Positions 23,128 to 34,150 are shown, counted from the first letter of the stretch. The stretch is DNA of 64,000 bases from Steinernema hermaphroditum (GCA_030435675.1 CM059621.1:6324001-6388000), one strand, 5' to 3'. Notes: generated by a model not told the origin, from the sequence alone. Program-made: numbers and translations.

Positions 23128-24343
23128 CAACATACGTTGTAGCCAACATACGTGTCTGGTGCTACCTACATCGTGAAAAAATGGGGTTCTTCCTTTTTAA
23201 TCAATTAATGAGTTTTTAATTAATGCCCTAATGACTTTGCTTCTGAACGCAGTCGCCTTGACGTTCGTCCTGGTCGAGCAACCAATTTTTTTGAAGTTGA
23301 CCGTCTTCGCGGCTACTTGAGGCCGCCTGTGACTTTCAGTTGGCTTTGGTCACTCAGATGAAGAAAACCGAAACTGATGTTCCAATAAACACAAACAAAA
23401 GTTGACTTTGGTCACACAGCACTGGCTTCACATATGGGACACCAATAAAGCTGAAGTTTTGATGCCTGAGGCTTGAGGCCTGATGCCATGACGCCCATAT
23501 CTGGGCACCCTTGTGTAAACTTAAGATATGGCGAATAAATTCAAATGATTTTTTTGTAATTTTCAAATTTCATTTCTAATTGTATATGTAATTAAAATTG
23601 TTTTGAAACGGAAACTGAAACCATCGAAACTCGGATTTATTAATGCCCAAAGGTTTCGTGGAAACCATTTTCAAGTGCATGCTTTATAGAGAAACGGATT
23701 GGCCACCAGGGTGTTCTAAGATTTTTAGAGAATTCCTTGCTTGACCGCTGATGCCGTCTGTGACGTTTTATCATATTTTACAGTTTAAATAATAACATAA
23801 ATTATTTATAGCATAATGGAGAAAACGACTAGCGCCTTCGGTCATTATAGGAAATGCCCGACACTGCAAGTTCTTACGTCTGCTGGCTGCACAGCTGACT
23901 ACTTTGTTCACTGATCCCTGTTAATTCGATTGCAAAGCATTAGCAGAATACCACAGGTTTCTATAAGAGTTCGAAGGAACCAAAACCGTGTTATATTTCC
24001 TCCATGTACGTGCTCCATGGGTACTTTTGAGGCCACCTTAACTACACAAATCCAATAGAGAACCCTAGTTAACATTAATGAGAATAACCTATGACATTTC
24101 CACAGCTTGATTGAAATGCATTATGTTCTACGCTTCCTTATGAGCCCTCCCCCCGGCGTCCAGTTTATAATTATTATCTATAATGCTGGACTTAACTACG
24201 CCAGACAGGCCCAACCCGCTATAATCGGCACCTGTCATTCAGAGATCAGAAACGTTTCCAGTAATATAAGAAAGCCGAAAACAAAAGGTGCAACTTAATT
24301 GTCTCCTACTTCCTGGCCATTTTCCGCCACATTGTGACTCGAA
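23128..24343. other. Intergenic, AT-rich
   Basis: No gene is visible. A short GC-rich run of TGAGGCTTGAGGCCTGATG-type near repeats lies around 23.46-23.49 kb. The last part would hold the promoter of the chemoreceptor starting at 24344. Confidence 0.4.
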
Positions 24344-25284
24344 ATGTGGTCCGGTGTAGCTGTGCTCGAGTACTTCTTTTCCATCTCGCTATGGCTCGTC
24401 ACCTTTGCTCTCATGACCGAAACATTTCATCGCCATTCTCCCCGTCACTTATTCAAAAATTCTCCGCACCTCTTCTCCGTCTTGGTCGCCATCATTTTCA
24501 TGGGCGTTTTTGCGATTCCGATGCTGGCACAGTGGCTCCTGGTTATTCTAGGGAAGTATCCCCACTTTGAGGAAAACGCTAAGGTGATCGTCCTGTCAAG
24601 CTTGCTCTTCGTGTCGGTTCAGTGCTGCTACGATCTGGCGACGTTGCTTCTTTTCATCGAGAGAATCCTCATTCTGCTACTTCCTCTTCACTCTTCGAAG
24701 ATCTGCAATAGAATCCTTTCTGTGATTACGGTAGCCGCCTCGATAGTGTGTGTGGTCTGCTTATTTTCAGCTCACTTCAAGTGGTCGGGAGAATACGAGA
24801 ACTTTCTACCTGCTGGTATGTAACATTTCTCGCTCAATTCTTCAACCTCTTTAGGATGCTATGGATTTATGTGCTGCTCGGCGTCCACATCCGGCGCTTA
24901 TAATTATTCAGCACTAATCCGAACGACCCTAAGCTTCACTATTATCCTCGCAGGATCACTTTTTGCCTTCCTGCTCGGCAGAGACAGTCGCTTCCAAAGC
25001 CTGACCAACCAAAAGGCCAACAAACTCTCCACTTATATCTTTGTGACTCGCGTTTTCGTGGAGCTGGCCCCGTATTTGGTTGAGATAGTTGTCACCATTA
25101 CGGTAACAAGCACATTTTATGCAGTCAGTCAACTTTGCTCTAGACGAGAAGAAGCGTCGCCTTCTATATTGGACCCTTCGGATCGGTGGGATGTGCGGTG
25201 GAGAGCTTCTGCTGCACTGCGATGTACTTCTACGTATTCAAGCCAAAAACAATGGTTTCGCCTCGGCCGTATCTTGCTAAATGA
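24344..25284 (+). CDS. Nematode serpentine chemoreceptor, three exons
   Basis: A seven-transmembrane receptor of the nematode chemoreceptor superfamily, expected in sensory-neuron membranes and coupled to G proteins. Exons 24344-24815, 24855-25102 and 25144-25284 give 286 residues. Introns are 39-41 nt. Hydrophobic segments include WLVTFALMTETF, VLVAIIFMGVFAIPMLAQWL, and a DRY-like region LLLFIERILILLLPLH. The last exon was found by frame: it encodes TRRSVAFYIGPFGSVGCAVE and ends in YLAK with stop 25282-25284. A longer unspliced frame running to 25300 reads through this intron and is less likely, because splicing restores a seventh hydrophobic segment. Class (sra, srab, sre and others) was not determined. 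Confidence 0.75.
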
Positions 25285-25882
25285 AATCAAGGATATCTGA
25301 TAGAGAGAAAGCGCAGAGTTGAATGTGAAAATCAATACAGTATTCAATATTCAAGTATCAAATAAAGTAAAGCGCAATCAACATTTGACACCGAAAAAAG
25401 ATGTATAAAAACTCTATAATTTCCAGTTTTATCCCTTTAATCAGCGGCATTTCGCCACTGACACCTTTTGCTGCCACAAAAGAGAGCAAATACCGTATCG
25501 TAGTCGTTGGTTTTCTACATTATTCGGCACAAGGCACAACGTGACTCCAGTTGATGCCATCTAACGGACAGATCAGTGAGTATTCGAATCAAGACATGAT
25601 GTCCTGTTCTACCATCTTTTCGTCTATATGTAATTCCGTACACTAGAATCCAGCACTTTCAGCCCGTAGGGGCACATACTAGGCGTGCGTGCTGCCTCCC
25701 GCCAGCATTCTTCAGCTGTCTCGCATGGCGTGTGGCATAAACGTTAGATTATTGTGTTCCTCACACTGCAATTAACTCTGATCCTATTTATGGAATCTCA
25801 GTGCTTCGCTATATGTCTACGTATAGCGGTTATTTTTGTTCACAAGCGGAGTTGTTGTATAAAGTCGAGGTTTATTCCATAA
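25285..25882. other. Intergenic
   Basis: The 3' flank of the chemoreceptor, with AATAAAG near 25.36 kb as a likely poly(A) signal. I see nothing else before the MITE. Confidence 0.4.
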
Positions 25883-26301
25883 AGGCTGGGCCATACTTCT
25901 GAGACGCAGGCTGTGTGTCAAATTTTTGTTTGCGATTTTTAAGTTTCTTTTTATGTGGTTTTCTGATATATGAGCCACGCGCAAGAGTCGCGCATCACTC
26001 ATCCACCGTGTACGGGCAAAAAATTGGAATGAGATTCAAGGCTGCTGACTTGTGGGCGATTCTTTCTGTATCTCACCATGTGAGTCATGACTCATGTCTC
26101 AAGACCGTGAGACACAGAAAGATTTGAACACAGCTCACGAGTTACCGTTCCTGTTCGAGTGATATTTATAGTGAACTGTTCCTGAATGATGCGCGACTCA
26201 TGCGCGTAGCTCACATTCCAGCAAGCCAGATAAGATTAAACTTAAAAACCGCAAACAAAAATTTGAGACACAGCCTGTGTCTCAGAAGTATGGCCCAGCC
26301 T
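25883..26301. mobile_element. MITE with 64-bp terminal inverted repeats and TAA target duplication
   Basis: The left end starts AGGCTGGGCCATACTTCTGA and the right end finishes with its inverse TCAGAAGTATGGCCCAGCCT. The arms match over about 64 bp with only a few mismatches. TAA flanks both sides (25880-25882 and 26302-26304). The 419-bp interior has no transposase frame. A 3-bp T-A-A type duplication fits PIF/Harbinger or Tc5-like elements, and which of these is open. Confidence 0.88.
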
Positions 26302-26304
26302 TAA

Positions 26305-27365
26305 GTGCCTCACATGCAACCACAAAATCATCGTTTAGTCGTTCGTTTTGTCTTTCTTCGGCCGGGCTCGGTGCTTCCATTTTCTGCTGTTCAGTTTCTT
26401 CACAAATTCGTCACTCCATCGGGTCCAAGTGTTCTCTTTCTTCGATTCTTCAAACTCGGTTGGCCACTTCTCAGAGCTTGTGATCGCCGTTTTTCAGGTG
26501 AAGTTCTATTGCTTTCTCGTTGCGGCTTTGGCCACTTCTAATCACTCTGGGTACAGTTGCATCTTCGACGGTCCTTTTTGTCTTCATTTGTGATTTCAGT
26601 CCCTTGCAAACTCTGTATCATCACAGATCTGTTTCTGTTATGCTCATATATATTATATTCTGCACGTTTCACACAATATAATCCCAAAAATCCAATCGAC
26701 AACACGTGTTTGCAGGAAAGATAGAATTTTTTTCTCACGTAGTTGCCGCTAGCGCACGTTTCGAAGAACAAGATTAAGGTGGTCTTGGCATATGACGTGA
26801 AAGATTTACGCACTCACTAAATTTCATTTTGCGGAAATGATCTTGTTACACAAAGCTCAGCGGTAGTTTGAACGCGTTCATAAGTAGGAGCGTCTTCCGG
26901 CCTTCATCCAGATGTGAATTTAAGCACTGCGATTGGTTCACGTTTTCACTTTTTCAGCTCATTGTCAGTGCAGTCGATTGTCATGCTTTTGAACGACTTG
27001 TTATTACATTAAGTCGCTTTTATGTCAGAATTTAGAACCGTAAATCGTTTTTTAAATGACCAAAAGAACATGTACGAATAGAACATTTTGGATAAGTCAA
27101 TACAGCTGGTCAGGCTGTGCTTTCTGGCTGTTACATTGCAAGTCACTGAATTGCGTTTTTCGCAAAGTTACGATAAAGTTTGATCACTTTTTCAGCAAAA
27201 GACTCGTTACCTAATTCATTTCCAATACGCTTTTAGTAATATAAACGTGACTGCGCGCGAATTTGTACCTAGGTGCTAAAAGCAAAGTAGCCCTACGGTA
27301 ATGTAATGCAACTGCAATTGTACATGCAATTTATGTACCGTTTCAAATATGAAAAAGAAAATTAT
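26305..27365. other. Intergenic
   Basis: No supportable gene is present. Several hydrophobic frames overlap on both strands without splice structure, and I treat them as chance. Confidence 0.4.
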
Positions 27366-27464
27366 CTGCGCTACCGAATATGCGAAGTGCCTAAGAAAGA
27401 AACATAATTTGATGGTTGACAAATCTTTTTTTTCTTGGGCACTTCGAATATTCGGTGGGGGCAG
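27366..27464 (+). ncRNA. Candidate microRNA-precursor-like hairpin
   Basis: The 5' arm CTGCGCTACCGAATATGCGAAG... (27366-27400) pairs with the 3' arm ...CTTCGAATATTCGGTGGGGGCAG (27430-27464). Stem is about 34 bp with two small mismatched positions and one G-U pair. The loop is about 30 nt and total length 99 nt. It could equally be transcribed from the minus strand. The stem length, loop size and imperfect pairing suit a microRNA precursor, but a short fold-back transposon is the main alternative. No seed match to a known microRNA was recognised. Confidence 0.35.
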
Positions 27465-28282
27465 AAATGAATCTTCATCCATCCGAGCCCCAATAACAAC
27501 CATTACCAAGACGAAGTCGTTAAGACGTCCCAAAGGATTCACGAGACTTAAAGCCATCCAGTTTCTTTCGCTCTCCACTTCCGACAGATTTGGGTCCGGT
27601 TGCGCCAACCTCGATGGGGCACAGTTAGGTCTGTCATCCTTTTTTTGCTGATACATTGTTGATACATGTTGACATGTTTCACCGACTCCGACCTTCACAG
27701 CGAAAATGACTAGAATTAGTGTCGAACTTGCGGCGTTGTCCGAAGTCCCGTACTCTACGGCTTCTTGCTAACTTATTCATGTATTCAGCGTCTTTCGTCG
27801 ACTCCGTGTTGTTTATAAGATTATCAAGGTGCAGTTCTAGGGGAGAAAACATGAGTCATGTAAGAATGAAAAGTCTATCAATCCATACGTCGACACAGTG
27901 CCTATAAGTGCTTTGAGTTCACCGACTTTTGGCGTCACCTACCATATAGAAGAGATCGACTTTTCACTTGCTCATTCTTTGACCCGTAACCGTGCTTTCC
28001 TCAAAAGCTCCATTCATTGTTATTTCCGTGTTGTACATAAACAATTGACCTCAATTAATCGAGCTCTTAATTGTTTATTTCCCGCCGATCTGTGAAACGT
28101 CTGTCCTATTAGGTCCTAACCAACCAAGAGGTGATTAATAGATTCATGGCTTAGGTTCGGGTTCGGCTTCTAGGAAATGTTTTCCATCCACGCCAGAGAG
28201 ATCGTATGTCATAATCTCGTTTTTCGCAGTTCCGCGTTTTTTTGCTGGAATATAGCCAAATATTTTCTCTAGACTTTAGAGC
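27465..28282. other. Intergenic upstream of a chemoreceptor
   Basis: No gene is visible. The last 200 bp precede the chemoreceptor ATG at 28283 and presumably hold its promoter. Confidence 0.4.
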
Positions 28283-29486
28283 ATGGAGTTCCTTTCCTAC
28301 ATCAACACGTACGGCTTTGTCGCGTTGGGATGCTTGCTTGTCCTGTTCAACCTCCCCGTTTTGGTCGTCGTTTCTGCGTCGAAGAACCTACGGAATCAGT
28401 ATGGAGTGCTCATCATCAGTTTGTTCAATGGATTCCTGAGTGGACTCGTCTCCACTGCCTACGGTATCTTCAGGCTCGTTCTGTACATGACTGGAAAAGA
28501 TAACGATTTCATCACCATTCGGGAGTGTTTCTATAATGTAAGTCGGATATCAACGTTTTGGTGTTGTCTTACATTAAGTAGGGAACCGTAGTAGATAGCA
28601 TATCTTGGCAAAAAGAAACTAGCTTCACTTACAGCTCCTTAAAAGTTCGTCTCTTTCAGCCGCTGACCTTCTTCAATCTATGGACGCTTCCCATGTGCGG
28701 CCTAGGCCTTCTTCTTCTTAGCGTCGACCGGCTGCTGGTCATAAGCTTCCCGCTAACTTACTTCAACTACAACACGAAGGTCGTTCTTGTGTCCAACGTC
28801 CTAGCACTTGTTATCAACGCCTGCATCGTCTTCGTTGCCAGCTATGTCACCATCAACAATGGATCTAGTGAAACGCTGATAAGCACGATTTGCAAGTGAG
28901 TTGCACATCGAAGTGCTCAAAATATTGGCTTCATATTGCAGTCAGAAGGAGGTCTTCTCCATGGAAATTTACATAATTCTCATCGGATCGATGACACTAT
29001 TCGCCGTTTTGGCAGATCTCCTCATGTTCGTAGTTCTTATCCTGTTCATGAAGCAACACAGAGCAGGGAATAAGAAGGCATTTCTCACCGACGACGCCAT
29101 TAAAAGGTTCGAGAGAAGACAGATGAACTACACGAAAACCATGTTGATATCCAGCATAGCTACTATAGGTAAGCTCCAGCAATAAGATACCATAACGTGA
29201 TATTTTAGTCGTGTTCATAATTCCCTCGATATTCGCCATCGTCGCCAGAACACTGGACATGCCCCGTCAGATAGCCACGTGGACGAGATTCATCAATTTC
29301 TTCAACTCCTTCAATATAGCGATTCTGCTGATCTATCGACAGAGGGACATCCGCAGGCAGATCTGCAAAATGGCCAACTGCTTAACTGGAAGAAGCTTCT
29401 TCAACGTCGTCCTCGTGGATAACGTTAGAGACCACACGAAATCTGACACCTCGAGGCAGAGGACAACAGAAGCGCGGAGACGATGA
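28283..29486 (+). CDS. Nematode serpentine chemoreceptor, four exons
   Basis: Exons 28283-28537, 28660-28895, 28942-29168 and 29209-29486 join to 331 residues. Seven hydrophobic segments are seen, including TM1 (FVALGCLLVLFNLPVLVVV), TM3 followed by SVDRLLVISFPLTYF (a DRY-like motif plus the PL.Y common in srsx, srbc and srx classes), and TM6 MLISSIATIVVFIIPSIFAI. The C-terminus is basic with Thr/Arg (SDTSRQRTTEARRR). The first intron (122 nt) is longer than the others (40-46 nt). Family class is not decided. It is the second chemoreceptor on this strand within 4 kb, but sequence similarity to the first is low. Confidence 0.83.
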
Positions 29487-29635
29487 CAGTGGAGAAGAAG
29501 TGAAGGTATCTGTGAAGGCGAATGATTGATGAATAAAGTGTTTTTGCACATAAATACACTTGACATTTTCATCTAGTGATCTCTCTTCAGAGGCCAGAGA
29601 TTCCGACGAGTCCGAAAACGAAAACAAAAGTAGTA

Positions 29636-29701
29636 AACGATGATATTTCTTCTGGCGATTTTCAAACAGCTTCTGCCTAGACAGATAAGTGCACTTTGAG
29701 C
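29636..29701 (+). pseudogene. Short relic of the F-box-like family C-terminal region
   Basis: AACGATGATATTTCTTCTGG and the following bases repeat, with few changes, the DNA at 32691. In the shared frame it encodes MIFLLAIFKQLLPRQ, then stop. It aligns to the TIVSLLKRWANGELKRL region of the intact gene at 31408-32292, so it is a small gene-derived remnant. Confidence 0.45.
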
Positions 29702-29811
29702 GAGCGACTTTTCGTCAAGCAATGACAACGCATTGCTTCTACATCGCATTGTACCCCCAGATATTTTGCTGTGCAAGGAATCGGACGATGTACATAAATA
29801 TCTAGCGATCA

Positions 29812-29842
29812 ACTTACTTACTTACTTTACTTACTTTACTTC
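29812..29842. repeat. ACTT microsatellite
   Basis: Short interrupted tandem array of ACTT/ACTTT units. Confidence 0.85.
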
Positions 29843-30106
29843 ATGAATCAAAGGCGTTACGCCTTGCATGACACCGAAAATAGACAACAGAGATATCACT
29901 TGTAGACGGCTTCATTCCTGGCGTGGTGTTGATGTCGAACCGGTCGTAGACGGCGCGCTTCACGGGGCATCTGGGAATCGCGCATCTCCGGAAATGGCGG
30001 TGAAACTTCTTCTTCTCGGGCGTTTGCGGCACAGGGACCGACCGCTCGCCACCGCGACACGAGTGAGACTCCTAGCGATCAAATCGAAACAAAAATTACA
30101 CAAAAC

Positions 30107-30256
30107 ATGAACTACGTTCCGCGTGCCTTCTACGACGACGTCTTCGGCCAATTGGAGAGGAAAGACATCAAACGAGTAAGGAAATTGGCTGGCACACCAG
30201 AGATCCTGGCATACGATCACTGTCGAAACAGACATGAGCTGCACATGACCTCTTAA
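30107..30256 (+). pseudogene. Truncated F-box-like gene, N-terminal 49 codons
   Basis: The sequence reads YVPRAFYDDVFGQLERKDIK and NRHELHMTS, then stop. The intact gene at 31408 begins with LPHAFYDDVFGQLKKEDIG and continues KRRELRLCV at the same distance. Homology stops at the TAA (30254-30256), and no downstream exon with the rest of the domain was found. It is probably a dead copy, though a short expressed peptide is possible. Confidence 0.6.
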
Positions 30257-31043
30257 TCTTATTCATAGTGGTTTCCTTTGATGTCGTCATTTGTGGACAA
30301 GTGTGGATGACCATACGATAGGCCGAAGAGAGTGCTATATAAACAACAAAAAAGGAACCTCTCAGCTCAAGATGGAGGGCAATTGTGGAGGTCAACTTGG
30401 AAGTGTGAGGTTTCAGGAACCATTCCTGAAGTGTGGTTTTTTCAACATTTGGCCTGTATTTCCACAAAGTAGTGTGGGTATGGTAGCTACGAGTGTAAGC
30501 TACCTGCTGCATATCCCCATTGTCTGTTGTGGTACTTAACCTATTGGAAACATTGGAGTTAAGAGAACATATTGATTTGGCGGTTCCATCTTTTTGCGAT
30601 TAGCTTATTTTTTGATATATGATGAACACAGCGATAGGTGCATTTGGTGAGCGTAACCTGACGATGTACGTGGTTAAAGGCAGTCACCGTCCATCACACA
30701 ATTAAATCCATAGTAAGCCCCTACATCACTCGAGGTGCCAAAAAATGGCCATCAAGACCGAATAGGCCTCCATCATCCGGATGAGTGCAATGCAGAAGTG
30801 GCCTATTACAGTGCAGGGTGAGAATTTACTGTACTCAACAACGCACTACTCAATTTCGTTGTAAGTGAAAACAAGGCGAAAAAGAAAATAATGTTTACGC
30901 TATGCGAAATTTTCAAAGACTCAACCCAATAGCTTCTGAGGGCTCACCTTTGCACCTCAACAATAAAACGCTTTAGAGTCTGTAAAAGCAGGATAACGTA
31001 GAACTTACACTCAGAGCATGAATAGAAACAAAATTAAAAACTA
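30257..31043. other. Intergenic
   Basis: No gene is visible. It contains a small hairpin around 30.47-30.53 kb (GGTAGCTAC / GTAAGCTACC). Confidence 0.4.
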
Positions 31044-31118
31044 ATGCTCCTCTGGGCTTCGAACCTGCGAGTAAGCGTTTCATTACCAGCAGCCTTACCA
31101 CTTGACCACACAGACAAC
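31044..31118 (-). repeat. Degenerate tRNA-like / SINE head
   Basis: On the minus strand, GTGTGGTCAAGTGGTAAGGC resembles a polymerase III A box and GGTTCGAAGCC a B box, about 30 bp apart. The anticodon stem and the T stem do not pair properly, so a functional tRNA is unlikely. A tRNA pseudogene or tRNA-derived SINE is more likely. Confidence 0.5.
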
Positions 31119-31407
31119 ATACACATTGGGGCTGAAAGCAATATAACCCAGCTGCACGATTTTAAAACTGCATTTTACACCATGACAAGTTCCCATGGTC
31201 CGCTAATATTTTGTAAATTTAATACACTGCTCGAGTACTACCAGTATACAAAATTTCAGTCGCATCGGTTGGTCCCCTTGTCAGTTGCTCTATTAATACA
31301 TCGCTTTGTGATTTTTGTGATAATGTGCATCAGATCACACACTGTCGCATTGCAACGATTTGAACTGCAGATAAATATCTGGGGATATCAGGTCAGATAG
31401 CGAACAA

Positions 31408-32292
31408 ATGGACTGCCTTCCGCATGCTTTTTACGACGATGTCTTCGGTCAATTGAAGAAGGAAGACATCGGACCGGCACAGGATTTGCCTGGAGCTTTT
31501 GGGCGAGTCGCGAGGGATCACTATGGCAAGAGACGTGAACTAAGGCTGTGTGTGGCTCCTAATATGAAAACGAAACTTTGCAGCATTGAGCTCTCGAGGG
31601 TAGTGGTGTTCCGCATTACACCTGTTACATTCAGCAATTTAAGCACGAAGTACGACAGAATCACGGATATTTGTTTATCTGAATCCCCGGAAGGCGAAAA
31701 TGTGTCTTTCGACGAAGCGCTTAGCAAAATTTCTCTCGCTCTTCACATCGCTTCAAACTGCTCATTTTTTACCTCCTGGAGGATTCACAATTCAGCAGTC
31801 TTTATGAAACCGTTCTTCAAACTCATGGGACGATCACAAACGTTCAAAGAAGTGTATACTCCTAATTACGGAGAAGAATACGAGGAGTTTGTGAGGAAGC
31901 AGATGAAATCGGTTCATTTCGAGCGACTGTGGTTGCCCTGCAAACGCTGGCCTGCGGACTTCCAGGGTTTAGTCGCTTCTGTGACTAAAAACCCCAAATT
32001 CTGGTGTCTGCGTTGTGATGTCGCGGACATAACGCTCGGCTACGAAACCATTGTGTCTTTGTTGAAACGCTGGGCAAATGGCGAGTTGAAAAGGCTTATA
32101 GTTGCAACGAGTGTTTCATTCGAGAAGCACTGTATTCTGACATTTCTAGAGGACTTAGGATGTTCCACCGTGGAACGAACATTCCAGGGAGCATACGAAA
32201 CTTACCCGGAATATACGAGCGTGCACAGGTTGCCAGGAAGACGATCTTTGACGCTCTTTTTCAGATCTGTTTGCTGTAAGTTATTCATTTAG
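31408..32292 (+). CDS. F-box-like protein of a nematode-expanded family, single exon
   Basis: The 294-residue intronless frame starts at ATG 31408. The N-terminus (LPHAFYDDVFGQLKKEDIG) has the length and pattern of a nematode F-box-like motif, which would recruit targets to SCF ubiquitin ligase. The rest (for example RITDICLSESPEGENVSF, WRIHNSAVFMKPFFKLMG, ATSVSFEKHCILTFLEDLGC) resembles the variable F-box-associated regions of nematode families in general organisation only. I cannot confirm the F-box by profile. Fragments of relatives lie at 29.64, 30.11 and 32.69 kb, which places it in a local cluster of gains and losses. Absence of introns could mean loss or retroposition. Confidence 0.6.
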   Translation: MDCLPHAFYDDVFGQLKKEDIGPAQDLPGAFGRVARDHYGKRRELRLCVAPNMKTKLCSIELSRVVVFRITPVTFSNLSTKYDRITDICLSESPEGENVSFDEALSKISLALHIASNCSFFTSWRIHNSAVFMKPFFKLMGRSQTFKEVYTPNYGEEYEEFVRKQMKSVHFERLWLPCKRWPADFQGLVASVTKNPKFWCLRCDVADITLGYETIVSLLKRWANGELKRLIVATSVSFEKHCILTFLEDLGCSTVERTFQGAYETYPEYTSVHRLPGRRSLTLFFRSVCCKLFI

Positions 32293-32451
32293 CAACAGTT
32301 TAATTTTGTTGATGTTGCGATTATTGATTGCTGATGGTTGACGTCGATTCGTTGTGCAATAAAACATTACTTGTTCAGTTCGCCTTTAGACGAGGTCACA
32401 AGTTTAGAAAAATCACTCTTTGTTCGTTGTGCAATAAAACACTCAACCCAG

Positions 32452-32530
32452 CCATCATTAAGAAAGTAACAGGTGTGCTCTTCTCAATTACCCAGTGTGT
32501 GGACGGACGAATGCCTCTTGGCAGACGGTC
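32452..32530 (-). pseudogene. Relic of the 5' coding end of the 39.6-40.6 kb chemoreceptor family
   Basis: CATCATTAAGAAAGTAACAG...CCAG at 32452-32494 matches the 43 bp starting at 40544 at about 36 of 43 positions. The minus-strand translation WVIEKSTPVTFLMMAG parallels WIIEKVTSATFLKMVG of the intact receptor. The rest of the receptor is absent here. Confidence 0.5.
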
Positions 32531-32691
32531 AGTTGTAGAATGCTCATTGGTTGCCACGCGGGATTTTGGGATTGATTGGTTGTAAGACGTGGGTGGGAAA
32601 TCTAGAGATCCAAAGTACATTCCTCGTGCGGCGGCGGACGGTAAACGTAAACGAGTCCGCGTCCGGACTCGTTTACTAGATAAAATATAAA

Positions 32692-32892
32692 ACGATGATG
32701 TTTCTTCTGGCGATTTTCAAACAAAAGCTTTCAGTTACTACATATATATCCTTCAAGAAGGAACATCTTCCTACACACCTGAAGAATTTAGGATGCAAAT
32801 CGAAGATATCGAAGCGCAAATTGCGACGGCGCCGCAGACGCCACTTGGAATTTACAGTCAATAATGACCGGATGGTCTTGAATTCTTGTTAA
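32692..32892 (+). pseudogene. C-terminal relic of the F-box-like family
   Basis: MMFLLAIFKQKLSVTTYISF and KKEHLPTHLKNLGCKS align in order with the intact protein's SLLKRW...LIVATSVSFEKHCILTFLEDLGC region. It ends with an Arg-rich run, HLEFTVNNDRM and a stop. No start-side half is present. The first 40 bp also occur at 29636. Confidence 0.5.
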
Positions 32893-33239
32893 TGATGGCA
32901 CTGTATAGTTACTTCTTAAAGGAGTGGGTACTGGGTCAACAAAAGTGTCAGTATAAAAATGAAGTTTTGACGCAAGCACCAGAATTTTATACAGTACACA
33001 GTCTGTCTTGCCTGGTTGCAGCAACTTCATCAACCTTAGTACATCTACCAATCAGCACATCCATCACTGGACAGACACGCGCTTCGCAGTCGAAGTTTGA
33101 CCTTTTTTTTCAATGCCAAAATAGCACCAGGGCTATGAAACTTCATCAGCGCTTCTGGAGGCTTTTTTTGACAACGTTCAATATCTTCGACGGTGGCAGA
33201 CATTCCAGCTTGCTAACTCCTTCCGAGGCTGTTTCTGGA

Positions 33240-33495
33240 AACTAGGCAACTGGATGTCGCAGTAGGGGGACAAAAACACAAGAACGGAGTGGGCTCCACA
33301 TTTCCGCTGAAGATCCCTCCGACGTAGCGCAGATCCACGCCCTTGTCGACATGTTCTTCTGCCAACATGCGTACAGCAGTACAGCGAGCTCTCTATTCGC
33401 GTTCTGACGATCTTCTCCTCCAGGTGCTGTGGCTTCATTCTCTTTGCCACCTCATTGGCAAGTAAAGAGTACTTGTATGTCATCTTCATGGTGGG
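33240..33495 (-). pseudogene. Decayed copy of pre-mRNA splicing factor PRP38
   Basis: Minus-strand reading gives HLEEKIVRTRIESSLY, then after a frame shift LAEEHVDKGVDLRYVGGIFS followed by GNVEPTPFLC. Both correspond to the N-terminal half of PRP38 (VEKIIRTRI...; ...FVGGVYGGNIKPTPFLC). A later stretch, DIQLPSFQKQ, resembles the DIILPRLQKR end of the domain, implying an internal deletion. It has frameshifts, no introns and no intact product, so it is probably an old processed pseudogene. Confidence 0.6.
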
Positions 33496-34150
33496 ACCAC
33501 CCAGCAAGTAACGTTACCTCGTCCTGAATTCCGGTTTTCAAACTTGTTTGGTGGACTTATCGAAAATTAACTCGAATTTCAAAAGTCGGCCGAGAAGAAC
33601 AGACTTCTGTCCGAAACAAAAATATGTCTCCGTCTCACTGAACAAATTTGAAAACCGGAATTCGGATTAGGAAATGTCGGGATAGCATTGAACTGGAAAA
33701 AGGAAAAAAAAATGCACAACCGCCCGACTCCAGTCGTAGATCGCCGATTTGCCGCAAACCTGGATATCAAGGACTCCTCATGGCGTCGCGGAGCAACTTC
33801 ATCAGAGCAGCATTCGAAGCTGTCGGAAAAACTTCCTCGATGAATTCGTTTTGAAAGCGGTGCAACTCAAAACAACGAGTTATACTTTGAATCCGCAACT
33901 TCTCTGAGGTGAATATTTTTAGTTTTACATGAGTCTAACCAATTGTTGAATTGACGGGGAAGTGTACAAATTGCTGATGCGACAGTACGTCCCTCTCGGT
34001 CACGAGTGCAGAGTACGTGCGTATTGGCACTTTAAAACTGGTACTTAAGAAGCAACGGAACCTTCGTTCACCACTGATAACATCTGTTGTTGAATAGCGC
34101 GCGGTTCTTTCTGCTCTCTATGGTGGAGAATTTGGTTTCATTTGCAGGAA
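33496..34150. other. Intergenic
   Basis: No gene. A 24-nt near-inverted pair (GAATTCCGGTTTTCAAACTTG at 33526 and AAATTTGAAAACCGGAATTC at 33644) could form a long-loop hairpin. TTTCATTTGCAG just before 34151 is a trans-splice-type acceptor for the next gene. Confidence 0.5.
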
